A DNA stretch of 37,450 nt, taken from NCBI RefSeq assembly GCF_002556635.1, contig NZ_MWMO01000026.1:1-37450 (forward strand). The letters run 5' to 3'. The stretch comes from Novosphingobium sp. PC22D. Its GTDB lineage: Bacteria; Pseudomonadota; Alphaproteobacteria; Sphingomonadales; Sphingomonadaceae. This document shows positions 1 to 9,153 of the stretch, piece after piece (positions within the stretch are counted from its first letter, which is position 1; each line of letters starts with the position of its first letter). A model generated the notes under the pieces. That model was not told the DNA's origin. It did not search any database and worked only from the letters and a program-made list of their open reading frames with translations. The position numbers were made by a program, and so were the translations under genes.

Positions 1-411
1 TCGATGAACTCTGGAAATCAAAGCCCGATGTCTTTATCGTTCAACCAACCCATCACATGCTGGGACCAAACACCTAGGTAACAAATTGCCTTCCGGATCG
101 CGTGAGACGCTCTTGGAGCTGGGTGGAAAATTCGCGAGGCTGCTTGAGCCCAAGCTGTCAATCTGCACATCAATCCCGCGCCCAAATCGCTTGTGAATTT
201 TTCGTCAGGAGGGAGGGTTTGGTCAGCTCTGCCAATAACACGATTTCTCAGATTGCAACCAAGGCGGTGTGCGTGGCGCCTGCATTGCAGTCGAGACGTT
301 GGCCCCGCAGCGAGCGGTGACGGAGGATTGCGTCAACCCGCTTGTCGGCCTCAATGTTCATTACGTCTCGAAAGCGAACTAAGAGTCGCCTGACGATGAC
401 GCACCGAGCCA
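1..411. other. Left edge, no recognisable gene
   Basis: I see no convincing coding region on either strand. The short open frames here are rich in Arg, Ser and Cys, have no recognisable motif and no good ribosome-binding site. No tRNA-like cloverleaf or attachment repeat was found. The stretch lies downstream of the minus-strand transglycosylase and may hold its terminator or the boundary to further conjugation genes outside the window. Confidence 0.5.
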
Positions 412-1086
412 TTATTGGTTGCCGGGCCGCCACCGCTGCAGAACGTTTCGAACATAGGCCGGCGTTTCGCCGTTCAGCGGGATTCTGCTGGACAGTTCTA
501 CGGCCCTAGGCCCGGCGTTATAGGCGGCAAGCGCGAGATGGATCCCATCGAAGCGATCAATCATCTGGCGAAGGTATCGGGCGGAGCCGTCGAGATTCTG
601 CCGGGGATCGAACCGGTTGTCGACGCCCAACTCGCGAGCCGTACCCGGCATGAGCTGCCCAAGACCGCCTGCGCCCGCTTTGCTAACAGCCAATGGATTG
701 TAACGCGATTCGACCCAGACCAGCGCATCCAGCAAGCCTGAAGGTAGTTCATAGCGGAATTCAGCTTCGCGGACGTGAGGCAGATAGATTTCCCGGCGAT
801 AGTTTGTCCTCGGACCTGCTGGCGGACCGGACCGGGACATCTCCGACCGAGGGCGCGCAATCGGTGAGCCAGCCTCAGCTGCGAGGCTTGCCTGGCTCTC
901 CCATCTGCCATGCTCAACCAATCGGAACCCGCTATCGTCGACCCTGACTGCCGCGCCCGTCCCCGAGGATTGAACCGCGCCCGGATCCGGAAATTCGGTC
1001 CGCATGTCTTCGGCCCGAAGAATGGTAGTGCCGCCCAGGATTCTCAATCCCATGATGGCAAGCCCAAGTCTCATCCTGTGTCTCAT
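412..1086 (-). CDS. Lytic transglycosylase, SLT domain (VirB1-like)
   Basis: A 224-aa secreted muramidase-type protein. The N-terminus has basic residues and a short hydrophobic run (about 6-23), consistent with a signal peptide. Residues 95-220 form an SLT fold: catalytic Glu126 in VESRYNP, then GAGGLGQLMPGTA, the ARYLRQMI helix and the AYNAGP motif. Such enzymes cut peptidoglycan between MurNAc and GlcNAc in the periplasm; in type IV secretion loci (VirB1) they open the wall for the conjugation machine. No other secretion genes lie in the window, so a conjugation role is inferred from the primase and other backbone genes nearby. An ATG at 1074 is an alternative start. Confidence 0.85.
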   Translation of the reverse strand: MRHRMRLGLAIMGLRILGGTTILRAEDMRTEFPDPGAVQSSGTGAAVRVDDSGFRLVEHGRWESQASLAAEAGSPIARPRSEMSRSGPPAGPRTNYRREIYLPHVREAEFRYELPSGLLDALVWVESRYNPLAVSKAGAGGLGQLMPGTARELGVDNRFDPRQNLDGSARYLRQMIDRFDGIHLALAAYNAGPRAVELSSRIPLNGETPAYVRNVLQRWRPGNQ

Positions 1087-1209
1087 CGATCCGCATCCAT
1101 CTGTTCAAACGCGATGAGAACATTTATAGAACGATTCATCGTCAATCGGCAGTGAAAGGGCGCGGAGTGGAGGCTGCGCCGGGGAGGCATGCCCAATGGA
1201 GTAGGCCTC

Positions 1210-2106
1210 ATGATGCATACGCAAACCTCGTCGCCACTGGCTGTTTGTGCCCGCAAACTCGTGGAATCGCTGGGCGGAACCTGGCGCGGGACCAAGGGCA
1301 TGTGCTGTTGTCCAGCGCACGCCGACCGAACTCCCTCACTCAGCGTGACGCTTGGCCGGCAGGCGATTCTTTTTCACTGCTTCGCGGGGTGTACCAACGA
1401 GGCCGTGCTTGCGGCCGTTGCCGGCCAGGGCACTGGCCTTCGCGAGCTGTTTGATGGCTCATCGGCACTGGCCGAGTCTCGCGCGCCAAAGGAAAGCCAG
1501 AATGCGAACGCGGTCCGGCTTTGGCGGAGCGCTTGCGCGCTCGGCGGCACGGCTGCCGAGCGCTATCTCACCCGGCGCGGCATAGACGAGCGATCGCGCG
1601 ATCTGCGCTATCTGGGCCGCACGCCGCTTGGCCCTCGCGACAATGTCCAGTTCAGGGCAGCGATGCTGGCAGCCGTCCGCAGTGACGAAGGTGTCATCGC
1701 CATCCACCGCACGTTCCTCGATCCGCGTTCGGGCAAGATCGCGCAGATCACAATGCCCAAACGGGCATTGGGAAGCCTGCAGCGCGGTGCGGTCCGGCTC
1801 GCTATGCCGAGAGGCGGGCGGCTCGGGCTGGCCGAAGGCATCGAGACGGCGCTCGCCGCGACGCAGCTGTTCGGAATTCCGTGCTGGGCAACGCTCGGGA
1901 ACGAGCGCTTCGGACAGGTCGCAATCCCCGACAGCGTCCGTGAGCTTCACTTGTTCGTGGACAATGATCCGGGCGGACGCATTGCGGAAATGAAGGCGCG
2001 CATTGCGCACGACCGCAAGGATCGCACGATCATCGCCTGCGAGCCCGACCGGCGCGGCACGGACTGGGCCGATGTGCTGCAGGAGCGGGTGACCAGTTCA
2101 TCCTGA
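1210..2106 (+). CDS. CHC2 zinc finger / Toprim primase-like protein
   Basis: A primase-helicase type protein common on plasmids and integrative elements. The N-terminus carries a CHC2-like zinc finger (CCCPAHADRTPSL, then FHCFAGC). The C-terminal half is a Toprim fold: AEGIETA supplies the metal-binding Glu and FVDNDPGG the DxD-type acidic pair. The likely role is priming of element DNA during replication or after transfer, acting on single-stranded DNA in the cytoplasm. I chose ATG 1210 because GGAG lies 8 nt upstream; an in-frame ATG at 1189 would add seven residues but its purine run is only 1 nt away. The gene is followed after about 65 bp by the giant methylase/helicase gene, probably in one transcript. 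Confidence 0.8.
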   Translation: MMHTQTSSPLAVCARKLVESLGGTWRGTKGMCCCPAHADRTPSLSVTLGRQAILFHCFAGCTNEAVLAAVAGQGTGLRELFDGSSALAESRAPKESQNANAVRLWRSACALGGTAAERYLTRRGIDERSRDLRYLGRTPLGPRDNVQFRAAMLAAVRSDEGVIAIHRTFLDPRSGKIAQITMPKRALGSLQRGAVRLAMPRGGRLGLAEGIETALAATQLFGIPCWATLGNERFGQVAIPDSVRELHLFVDNDPGGRIAEMKARIAHDRKDRTIIACEPDRRGTDWADVLQERVTSSS

Positions 2107-2108
2107 AC

Positions 2109-2122
2109 AGAGGGGAGGGGGC
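2109..2122 (+). repeat. Purine motif copy 1
   Basis: AGAGGGGAGGGGGC, found identically at 24917-24930 and 27109-27122. Each copy lies 50-70 bp before a start codon of a backbone gene. Function unknown; a transcription or RNA-binding site is possible. Confidence 0.7.
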
Positions 2123-2127
2123 GGTTA

Positions 2128-2165
2128 CCTTGCGGGACCACCAAGGCGTGACCGGTCCCGCAAGG
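2128..2165 (+). promoter_or_regulatory. 12-bp inverted repeat overlapping the RBS
   Basis: The arms CCTTGCGGGACC (2128-2139) and GGTCCCGCAAGG (2154-2165) are perfect complements with a 14-nt loop. The right arm covers the first bases of the ribosome-binding site AAGGAGG (2162-2168), 4 nt before ATG 2173. In RNA this hairpin could hide the RBS; in DNA it could be an operator. Regulation is inferred. Confidence 0.6.
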
Positions 2166-2172
2166 AGGCACC

Positions 2173-4737
2173 ATGACCCACTCTTCCCAACTGTTCGATT
2201 TTGTCCCGGCGAGCGAACCGAGATTGCTTGTCGCGGCTCGCTCGCTCGCACATCTGCTTGAGAATGACACGCCGATCGATCGTGTTGCGATTTCGCACGC
2301 TCTCATCGAGGCATTCGGCGGTTCCGATGCCGATGGCTGCTGGTCGGTTCGCGAAGCCCATGCCGCGCTCGAACTGGCGCAGGTCCTCACCCTCAAGGAG
2401 CAGAGTGGCCTGACACCTGCAGTCCCGCCGGTCGAAGCCTTCGCGGCTTTCGATCGGCTCGAGGCGCTCGTTCCCACCCAGACCACGCGGAGCGAGGAGC
2501 AGATCGAGTTGCAACAGTTCGCTACGCCGCCGCGGCTTGCCTGGCTGGCGGCGCGGGCAGCACGGATCGGGGCGCATGACCATGTCCTCGAGCCTTCTGC
2601 CGGGACCGGCATGCTTGCGCTCTGGGCAGAGAAGACCGGGGCAAGGCTTTCGCTCAACGAAATCTCTCCACAGCGCCGCGAGTGTCTCGAGGCGCTCTTC
2701 CCCGGGAGCAGCATCACCGGCCACGATGCCGAACTCATCGACGATCTGCTTGCGCCGCAAGTGTTGCCCAGCATCGTGCTCATGAACCCGCCATACTCGC
2801 ACGGGATCGAACGCGGGCACGACGGCAGAACCGGCGCACGGCATGTGCGTTCGGCCTGGAAGCGTCTCGCGCCGCAGGGACGCCTTGTCGCGATCATGCC
2901 CGAATGGTTCGATGTGCGCCGCTTCCGGAGCTCGCTTACGGAACCAGCGACGCTTCGGTTGAACGCGGCGATCGAAGGTGCCTTTCGCAAGCAGGGAACC
3001 GGGATTACGACGCGTCTTGTCGTACTCGACAAGGTGGAGGGCTCGACCACATTCGAGGGATTGGCGGACCCAATCCCGATTTGGGAGCTGGCCAGCCTGA
3101 TCGATGCCTTGCCTGCGCAATCCTGTGCGAATTCAGTCCATGCTCCCTCGACCATCTCCCGGACTTCTCCCGTTCGCCTTGTCGCATCGCGACCGCCATC
3201 ACCGCTTGCGCCGCCGGTTGTATCAAGGCCGACGCAAGGCATTGTTCCCTGTGCTTATCAGGCGCTCGCAGAGCCCGCGCCGATGGCCGAACAGGTCGGA
3301 CACTATCTTCCCTACAGGCCGAGCCGCGTTACCATCGAGGGGGCACGCGCGCATCCGACCCCCCTGGTTGAATCGGTTGCCATGGGCTCGATCACTGCCC
3401 CGCTGCCTGCAGCGATACCCATGCTGCCCGGCAACCTGATCGGGAATGGCCTGCTCTCGGCGGCACAGGCAGAGTCCCTCATTTATGCCGCAAGCGCGCA
3501 CGAACGCGACTTGCCCGGGCGCTTCATACCCGAAGATGAGGGCTGCACGCTCAAGCCTTGCGAGGAAGGCCAGGTCTATCGCCAAGGCTACTTCGTGGGC
3601 GACGGCACCGGAGCCGGCAAAGGGCGCCAGGTCGCCTCGGTGATCCTCGATCGCTGGGTGCAGGGCGAACGACGCCACATCTGGATTTCCAAGAACGAGG
3701 CGCTCCTCGAGGATGCCCGCCGGGATTGGGCCGCTCTGGGCGGTCTTCCCATCGACATCCAGCCACTCTCGACCTGGAAGCTCGGATGCCCGGTTACGAT
3801 GGGCGAGGGAATCCTGTTCGTGACCTATCCCACTTTGCGCTCGGGTCGCGGCGATGCGACCCGTCTCGAGCAGATCCTCGACTGGGCGGGCGATGACTTT
3901 TGCGGTGTCATTGTCTTCGATGAAGCGCATGCCATGGCCAATGCTGCAGGAGGCGAGGGCTCACGGGGCAAGGTCAAGGGTTCCGAACAAGGCGTTGCCG
4001 GCGTGCGGCTGCAGAACCTTTTGCCCCGCGCCCGCGTTCTCTATGCCTCGGCGACGGGCGCTTCGGACGTCAACAATCTCGCCTATGCGACCCGGCTCGG
4101 GCTCTGGGGCCCCGAGACCGCCTTTGCCAATCGCGAGGCCTTCGTGGCCGACATTCGCGATGGCGGCATTGCGGCGATGGAACTCGTAGCCCGGGACCTC
4201 AAGGCGCTGGGCCTTTACTCGGCGCGTGCGCTTTCGTTTGCCGGCGTCGAATACGAGATCCTCGAACACGCGCTGACGCCCGACCAGACCGCGGTCTACG
4301 ATGCCTATGCCGATGCCTGGGCGATCATTCATGCCAACCTCCACGAGGCGCTTGAAGCGACGCGGATCGTCGATGGGGAGACAGGCGGCACGCTCAATTC
4401 AGGAGCGAAGTCCGCCGCGCTGTCGATCTTCGAGGGCACCAAGCAGCGCTTCTTTGCCCAGCTGCTCCTGTCGATGAAGCTGCCGAGCCTGTTGCCGGCC
4501 ATCGATTCCGCGCTCTGCGAGGGCAATGCCGTGGTCGTCCAGCTGGTCTCGACCGCCGAGGCCATGCTCAATCGTCGTCTTGCCGATCTCACCGCCGAAG
4601 AGCGTGAGGCGCTGGAGATCGATCTCAGCCCGCGCGAATATGTTGTCGATTACCTCGCCAGGAGCTTTCCGGTTCGGCTCATGGCGGTCTTCACCGACGA
4701 GAACGGCGTCGCGCGTTCCGAGCCAATGATCGACTAA
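2173..4737 (+). CDS. Methyltransferase-like / strawberry-notch helicase, N-terminal part (cut by in-frame TAA)
   Basis: An 854-aa product with a strong RBS (AAGGAGG, 4 nt before the ATG). Residues about 110-290 resemble an adenine-type SAM methyltransferase: LEPSAGTGMLALWA is the SAM-binding motif and NPPY (about residue 204) the catalytic motif. From about residue 470 a strawberry-notch type superfamily 2 helicase begins: GDGTGAGKGRQ (about 476) is motif I and FDEAHAM (about 583) motif II. The frame ends with TAA at 4735-4737 but stays open in the same frame up to 6417, where the rest of the helicase is encoded. So one protein of about 1,414 aa has been interrupted by a single stop codon. 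Without the C-terminal lobe the ATPase should not work. Large proteins of this type are common in sphingomonad plasmids and ICEs; their exact role is unknown to me. Confidence 0.85.
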   Translation: MTHSSQLFDFVPASEPRLLVAARSLAHLLENDTPIDRVAISHALIEAFGGSDADGCWSVREAHAALELAQVLTLKEQSGLTPAVPPVEAFAAFDRLEALVPTQTTRSEEQIELQQFATPPRLAWLAARAARIGAHDHVLEPSAGTGMLALWAEKTGARLSLNEISPQRRECLEALFPGSSITGHDAELIDDLLAPQVLPSIVLMNPPYSHGIERGHDGRTGARHVRSAWKRLAPQGRLVAIMPEWFDVRRFRSSLTEPATLRLNAAIEGAFRKQGTGITTRLVVLDKVEGSTTFEGLADPIPIWELASLIDALPAQSCANSVHAPSTISRTSPVRLVASRPPSPLAPPVVSRPTQGIVPCAYQALAEPAPMAEQVGHYLPYRPSRVTIEGARAHPTPLVESVAMGSITAPLPAAIPMLPGNLIGNGLLSAAQAESLIYAASAHERDLPGRFIPEDEGCTLKPCEEGQVYRQGYFVGDGTGAGKGRQVASVILDRWVQGERRHIWISKNEALLEDARRDWAALGGLPIDIQPLSTWKLGCPVTMGEGILFVTYPTLRSGRGDATRLEQILDWAGDDFCGVIVFDEAHAMANAAGGEGSRGKVKGSEQGVAGVRLQNLLPRARVLYASATGASDVNNLAYATRLGLWGPETAFANREAFVADIRDGGIAAMELVARDLKALGLYSARALSFAGVEYEILEHALTPDQTAVYDAYADAWAIIHANLHEALEATRIVDGETGGTLNSGAKSAALSIFEGTKQRFFAQLLLSMKLPSLLPAIDSALCEGNAVVVQLVSTAEAMLNRRLADLTAEEREALEIDLSPREYVVDYLARSFPVRLMAVFTDENGVARSEPMID

Positions 4738-4785
4738 GCAGGCAATCCGGTCCTGTGCCGCTCTGCGCTCGCGGCCCGCGACGCC

Positions 4786-6417
4786 ATGATCGAGCAGCTA
4801 TGCGCGCTCCCTCCCATCGCAACTGCGCTCGATGCCCTCATCGAGCGGTTCGGCACCGATCAGGTCGCTGAAGTGACCGGGCGCAGCCGGCGCCTCTTGA
4901 TCGGCCCGGATGGATCGCAAAAGCTGCAATCGCGAGGCCCGCGCGCCAATGTGGCCGAGACCCGCGCATTCATGGACGGGGACAAGCGCATCCTCGTCTT
5001 CTCTGAGGCCGGCGGAACCGGACGAAGCTACCATGCCGATCTCGGCGCCAGGAACCAGGCGCGGCGTATCCACTTCCTGCTGGAGCCAGGTTGGCGCGCG
5101 GATGCCGCAATCCAGGGCCTTGGACGGACCAACCGCACCAACCAGGCCTCGGCGCCGCTGTTCCGGCCGGTCACGACCGACGTGCGCGGCGAACGGCGCT
5201 TCATTTCGACCATCGCGCGCCGCCTCGACAGTCTCGGCGCGCTGACCCGCGGCCAGCGGCAGACGGGCGGACAGAATCTGTTCGATCCGGCCGACAACCT
5301 CGAGAGCGTCTACGCGAAGGAAGCGCTCCATCGCTGGTTCGGCCTGCTTTTTGCCGGCAAGCTCGATGCCGTCGCCCTGGACAGATTCACCGAGCTGACG
5401 GGGCTCAGGATCGAGGCACCGGACGGGTCGATGGTGGAGGACCTGCCTTCGATCCAGCGCTGGCTCAACCGCATCCTCGCGCTTCCGATCAGGTTGCAGA
5501 ACGCGATCTTCGATGAATTCATGGGGCTGGTCGAAGCCCGCGCCGATGCCGCGCGCCAAGCGGGCACGCTTGATCTCGGGTTGGAGACAATCGCGGTCGA
5601 GAGCTTCGAGGTGCTCACCGATACCGTGCTGCGGACCGATCCGATGTCGGGGGCAACGACGCACCTTCTCGAACTGGAGATCGCGCGCAAATTGAGAGCC
5701 CTGTCGCTGGATCGCCTCGAACAGTTCCACGGCCTTGGAGAGCAGGCGCAGCAGACCCTTCGCAACGCCCGATCAGGGCGCGTCGGGCTGCTCCTGCCGG
5801 CTCGCAGCCTGCTCGATGACGAAGGTACGCGCATCGCCCGCTTCGAGCTTATCCGGCCGCTCAAGCGAGGCTACATGACGGCTGACCAGCTCGACGAGAG
5901 CAGCTGGGAGCCCATGGCGATGGAGAGCTTCCGCGAGGCCTGGAAGCTGGAGGTGTCCGAAGCCGAGGCGACCCGCAAGCGCGAGCGGTTGCATCTTGCA
6001 ACGGGCCTGCTCCTGCCGATCTGGGACAAGCTGCCCACCGACTTCGTGCGCGTCAGCCGTATTGCGGCGAGCGATGGCGCATCGCTGCTGGGACGCGAAG
6101 TGCCCGCCTATGCCATTCCTGACCTGATGATGGCACTCGCCATCGACGGCGCTCCTTCGCTCGGCGTTGAGGAAACCGCGGCTGCCGTCCTGTCGTCCGG
6201 CCGCGCGATGCCCATTGCCGGGCCAGAGCCGCTCCATTTGAAGCGCAGTCTCGTCAACGCTTCGCAGCGCCTTGAACTGGTCGGTTTCTCGGCGGCAAGG
6301 CTGGATTGGTACAAGGTGCAAGGCTGCTTCACAGAGATCATTCGTTACCAGACGCGCCTCTTTGTGCCTACGAGCACGGCGACCTTTATCCTGGGACGCA
6401 TCGTGCAGAGCCGCTAG
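4786..6417 (+). CDS. Strawberry-notch helicase, C-terminal part
   Basis: The continuation, in the same reading frame, of the gene that stops at 4737. The 16 codons between the TAA and ATG 4786 are open and look coding. This part holds the second RecA-like helicase lobe: LVFSEAGGTGRSYHAD, and motif VI QGLGRTNRTNQ with the arginine finger (about residue 981 of the joined protein), followed by about 430 residues of the family-specific C-terminal region. I see no convincing RBS before ATG 4786, so separate translation is doubtful. It is best read as the broken 3' half of one gene unless the TAA is read through or is a sequencing error. The IS21 element begins 70 bp after its stop. Confidence 0.75.
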   Translation: MIEQLCALPPIATALDALIERFGTDQVAEVTGRSRRLLIGPDGSQKLQSRGPRANVAETRAFMDGDKRILVFSEAGGTGRSYHADLGARNQARRIHFLLEPGWRADAAIQGLGRTNRTNQASAPLFRPVTTDVRGERRFISTIARRLDSLGALTRGQRQTGGQNLFDPADNLESVYAKEALHRWFGLLFAGKLDAVALDRFTELTGLRIEAPDGSMVEDLPSIQRWLNRILALPIRLQNAIFDEFMGLVEARADAARQAGTLDLGLETIAVESFEVLTDTVLRTDPMSGATTHLLELEIARKLRALSLDRLEQFHGLGEQAQQTLRNARSGRVGLLLPARSLLDDEGTRIARFELIRPLKRGYMTADQLDESSWEPMAMESFREAWKLEVSEAEATRKRERLHLATGLLLPIWDKLPTDFVRVSRIAASDGASLLGREVPAYAIPDLMMALAIDGAPSLGVEETAAAVLSSGRAMPIAGPEPLHLKRSLVNASQRLELVGFSAARLDWYKVQGCFTEIIRYQTRLFVPTSTATFILGRIVQSR

Positions 6418-6486
6418 CCGCTTCGCCAGCGCGGGTATGGCACGACCATGACCATTTTCCACCGGCAGAGGCCGGTGAAGCTCTGG

Positions 6487-6532
6487 TGTCGCGCGACGAT
6501 CAGGGTGAGAAAGCGCGACAATCAAGATGAGA
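6487..6532 (+). repeat. IS21 left terminal repeats
   Basis: Starts TGTCGCGCGACGATCAGG and contains a second related copy (GCGCGACAATCAAGATGAGA) from about 6513. Pairs with the right end at 9066-9112. Confidence 0.8.
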
Positions 6533-6534
6533 AT

Positions 6535-6587
6535 CTGGGTTGGTGGGTTGGCGAAGGGCGTAGCCCGTAGCCGGCCCACCAACCCAG
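6535..6587 (+). promoter_or_regulatory. Large hairpin in the IS21 leader
   Basis: Perfect 13-bp arms CTGGGTTGGTGGG (6535-6547) and CCCACCAACCCAG (6575-6587) with a 27-nt loop that contains a smaller GGGC/GCCC stem. It lies between the left end and istA. It could block transcription or translation entering from outside the element; this is inferred. Confidence 0.6.
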
Positions 6588-6665
6588 ATGGCCTTTGTGA
6601 AGGGCCGGTGATGATCGCGGCGGCAAGGTATGGTGTAGGTTTTTCCGCAAGCGGGAGCCTGTCTC

Positions 6666-8171
6666 GTGCCTGGTCGACACATCAACGATCATCAAATGAG
6701 GCTGTTCATGAGTTACAGACGAACCGAGCCGGTGGTACGTGCCGCGGCGAAAGCAGGAATGAGCGCTGCGAGCGCCTATCGCCTGCTGAAGGATGCAAGA
6801 CCTCCGTCGCAGCGTAAGGAACCGCGCGGGCGCAGGTGCCCCGATCCGTTGGAAGGGATCTTCGAGGAAGAGGTGGTGCCACTGCTCGAGGCGGCGCCGG
6901 GGCTTCGGCCGATCGCAGTTTACGAGGAACTTCGCCGCCGCCATCCGGACGAGGCGTTCGGATCACGCCGGACGCTTGAGCGTCGGATCCGCAGTTGGCG
7001 AGCCTTGCATGGTCCTGATCGCGAAGTGATCTTCCGCCAGGTCCATGAACCCGGCCGGCTCGGCCTGTCCGACTTCACCGCGATGGGCGGGCTCGGCATC
7101 ATTGTCGCGGGCGCGCCGCTCGACCACATGCTCTATCACTTCCGCCTGCCGTGTGGCGGCTTCGAGCACGCGCATGTGATCCTGGGTGGCGAGAGCTTCG
7201 TGGCGCTTGCCGAGGGACTGCAAAACGCGCTGTGGTCGGCGGGCGGAGCGCCGCGGCTGCATCGTACCGACAGCCTCTCGGCCGACTTCCGCAATCTGGA
7301 GGCCGATGCGCGCGCCGATCTCACCAGGCGCTATGAGGCGCTTTGCGCACATTACGGAATGGAGCCGACGCGCAACAACACCGGCGTCGCTCATGAGAAC
7401 GGCGCAATCGAGAGCGCACATGCCCATATCAAGGCCGCGCTCGGGGATGCTCTACTGCTACGCGGCAGCAGCGCATTCGACACCTTGGCCGACTATCGCC
7501 GGTTCATCGACGAAGTGGTCATCGCCCGCAATCGCCGCCATGCGGCCGCGATCGATGCCGAGCGTGCCAGTCTGCTACGACTGCCGGACACGCGCACGTG
7601 CGACTACGAAGAAGTGCTGGTCACCGTGACGTCCTCGGGTGGCTTTACCCTGCGCAAGGTGTTCTACACGGTCCCCTCGCGGCTTGTCGGCCATCGCTTG
7701 CGTGTGCGGCTCTACGATGATCGGCTCGACCTGTTCATCGGGGGGACCCGGCTCATGACCTTGCGTCGAGGGCGTTCGGGCGATCGCGGCAAGCATGGCC
7801 ATGTCGTTGACTACCGGCATGTGATCCACTCGTTGCGGCGCAAGCCGATGGCGCTGATGGGCTTGGTCTATCGCGACAGTCTGTTCCCGCGTACCGCCTA
7901 TCGCGCGATGTTCGATCACATGGTCGAGGTTCTCGGTGACCGGGCCGCATGCCGCGTCATGGTCGAGTTGCTGTCGCTGGCCCATGAGCGGGCCTGTGAA
8001 GCGGAACTGGCTAGCTTGCTCGAGGCGGACCTCGCTGCGCGGCGAATACCCGACATGGCAGCCTTGCGCTCCCACTTCGCTCCCGATCCCGCCGACCTGC
8101 CCATGGTCGTCGTCCAACTGGGATCGCTGGCCTGCTACGACAGTCTGATCGTTCCGGGAGAAGCGGCATGA
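6666..8171 (+). CDS. istA: IS21 transposase IstA
   Basis: A 501-aa DDE transposase. It starts at GTG 6666 with MPGRHINDHQMRLFM, a typical IstA opening, in preference to ATG 6696 or 6708. An N-terminal helix-turn-helix (about 10-45, KAGMSAASAYRLLKDA) binds the terminal repeats. The catalytic core has Asp in LSDFTAMGG, Asp in RTDSLSADF and Glu in HENGAIES, the last two with the usual spacing of this family. The C-terminal part is the beta-barrel plus basic tail common to IstA. It overlaps istB by 4 bp (ATGA), so the two are translationally coupled. Nothing suggests inactivation. Confidence 0.93.
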   Translation: MPGRHINDHQMRLFMSYRRTEPVVRAAAKAGMSAASAYRLLKDARPPSQRKEPRGRRCPDPLEGIFEEEVVPLLEAAPGLRPIAVYEELRRRHPDEAFGSRRTLERRIRSWRALHGPDREVIFRQVHEPGRLGLSDFTAMGGLGIIVAGAPLDHMLYHFRLPCGGFEHAHVILGGESFVALAEGLQNALWSAGGAPRLHRTDSLSADFRNLEADARADLTRRYEALCAHYGMEPTRNNTGVAHENGAIESAHAHIKAALGDALLLRGSSAFDTLADYRRFIDEVVIARNRRHAAAIDAERASLLRLPDTRTCDYEEVLVTVTSSGGFTLRKVFYTVPSRLVGHRLRVRLYDDRLDLFIGGTRLMTLRRGRSGDRGKHGHVVDYRHVIHSLRRKPMALMGLVYRDSLFPRTAYRAMFDHMVEVLGDRAACRVMVELLSLAHERACEAELASLLEADLAARRIPDMAALRSHFAPDPADLPMVVVQLGSLACYDSLIVPGEAA

Positions 8172-9010
8172 ATGCGTCCGCAACGATAGATGCCCAGCGC
8201 CTGACGCTCATGCTCAACGAGCTGCGCCTGCCCGCGATCAAGCAGATCTGGGGCGACTTTGCCGAACGCGCTGACAAGGAAGGCTGGCCGGCCGCGCGGT
8301 TCCTCTCGATCATCGCAGAGCACGAACTGGCCGAGCGCGACCGACGCCGGATCGAGCGCCACCTTGCCGAAGCGCACTTGCCGGCGGGCAAGACGCTCGA
8401 GACCTTCGCGTTCGATGCCGTGCCGATGATCTCCAAGGCGCAAGTGATGGCCATGACTGCGGGCGACGGGTGGCTCGAGAAAGGCGCCAACCTGATCCTG
8501 TTCGGACCTCCCGGCGGCGGCAAGACCCACTTGGCCGCAGCGATCGGACTTGGCCTTGTCGAGAACGGGTGGCGCGTCCTGTTCGCCCGAACCTCCGATC
8601 TCGTCCAACGGCTCCAGCTCGCCCGGCGCGAGCTCGCGCTCGAAGCTGCCATCGCCAGGCTCGACAAACATCACCTTTTGATCCTCGACGACTTCGCTTA
8701 CGTCAGTCGCGATCAGGCGGAAACCTCTGTCCTGTTCGAACTGATCAGCGCGCGCTACGAGCGGCGCTCGCTGCTCATCACCGCCAACCAGCCCTTCGGC
8801 GAGTGGAACAAGGTCTTCCCCGATCCCGCCATGACCCTCGCTGCGGTCGACCGTCTCGTACACCACGCCAGCATCTTCGAAATGAACGTCGAAAGCTATC
8901 GGCGGCGCACTGCGCAAGCTCGTCGTTCGGGGCCCGGACGACCGCCCGCGTTCGCGACAATCAAGGGCATCGAGAAGCAAAGCGCCAGCGACCATCAGGA
9001 CAACGCCTGA
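8168..9010 (+). CDS. istB: IS21 helper ATPase IstB
   Basis: A 280-aa AAA+ ATPase of the DnaC-like IstB family that works with IstA in transposition, helping to select and deform target DNA. The Walker A motif is FGPPGGGKTH (about residues 113-122) and Walker B is LLILDDF (about 173-179); TANQPFGEW and the region following it match the family's conserved C-terminal half. The start ATG overlaps the istA stop. Length and motifs are complete, so the element should be competent to move. Confidence 0.93.
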   Translation: MNASATIDAQRLTLMLNELRLPAIKQIWGDFAERADKEGWPAARFLSIIAEHELAERDRRRIERHLAEAHLPAGKTLETFAFDAVPMISKAQVMAMTAGDGWLEKGANLILFGPPGGGKTHLAAAIGLGLVENGWRVLFARTSDLVQRLQLARRELALEAAIARLDKHHLLILDDFAYVSRDQAETSVLFELISARYERRSLLITANQPFGEWNKVFPDPAMTLAAVDRLVHHASIFEMNVESYRRRTAQARRSGPGRPPAFATIKGIEKQSASDHQDNA

Positions 9011-9065
9011 AGCCTTGCAATCGGACCATCCCAAGCGCAGAACTGTCGCGCCGCGACAATCAGAC

Positions 9066-9112
9066 TCTCATCCTGATCGCCGCGCGCTTCTCATCTAGAT
9101 CGACGCGCTACA
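9066..9112 (-). repeat. IS21 right terminal repeats
   Basis: Read on the minus strand from 9112 it starts TGTAGCGCGTCGATCTAG, followed by a second copy GGCGATCAGGATGAGA. Matches the left end at 6487-6532. Confidence 0.8.
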
Positions 9113-9153
9113 CTCTGGTTTCGGGGCGGGGCTGGCTCTATATAGTAGAGACC

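Larger units (their letters stand above)
6487..9112 (+). mobile_element. IS21-family insertion sequence, apparently intact
   Basis: A 2,626-bp element with istA and istB overlapping by 4 bp. The ends begin TGT and finish ACA; the first 25 bp match at 20 positions between the left end and the reverse complement of the right end. Each end carries two related copies of a CGATCAGG-TGAGA type sequence, as expected for the multiple terminal repeats of IS21. The bases CTCTGG occur at 6481-6486 and again at 9113-9118, giving a 6-bp target duplication. Both genes are full length, so the insertion looks recent. Confidence 0.9.

Noticed and set aside
1947..3242. 431-codon minus-strand frame
   Set aside because: Opposite the methyltransferase-like domain; composition is Ser/Arg-rich and no motif is visible.
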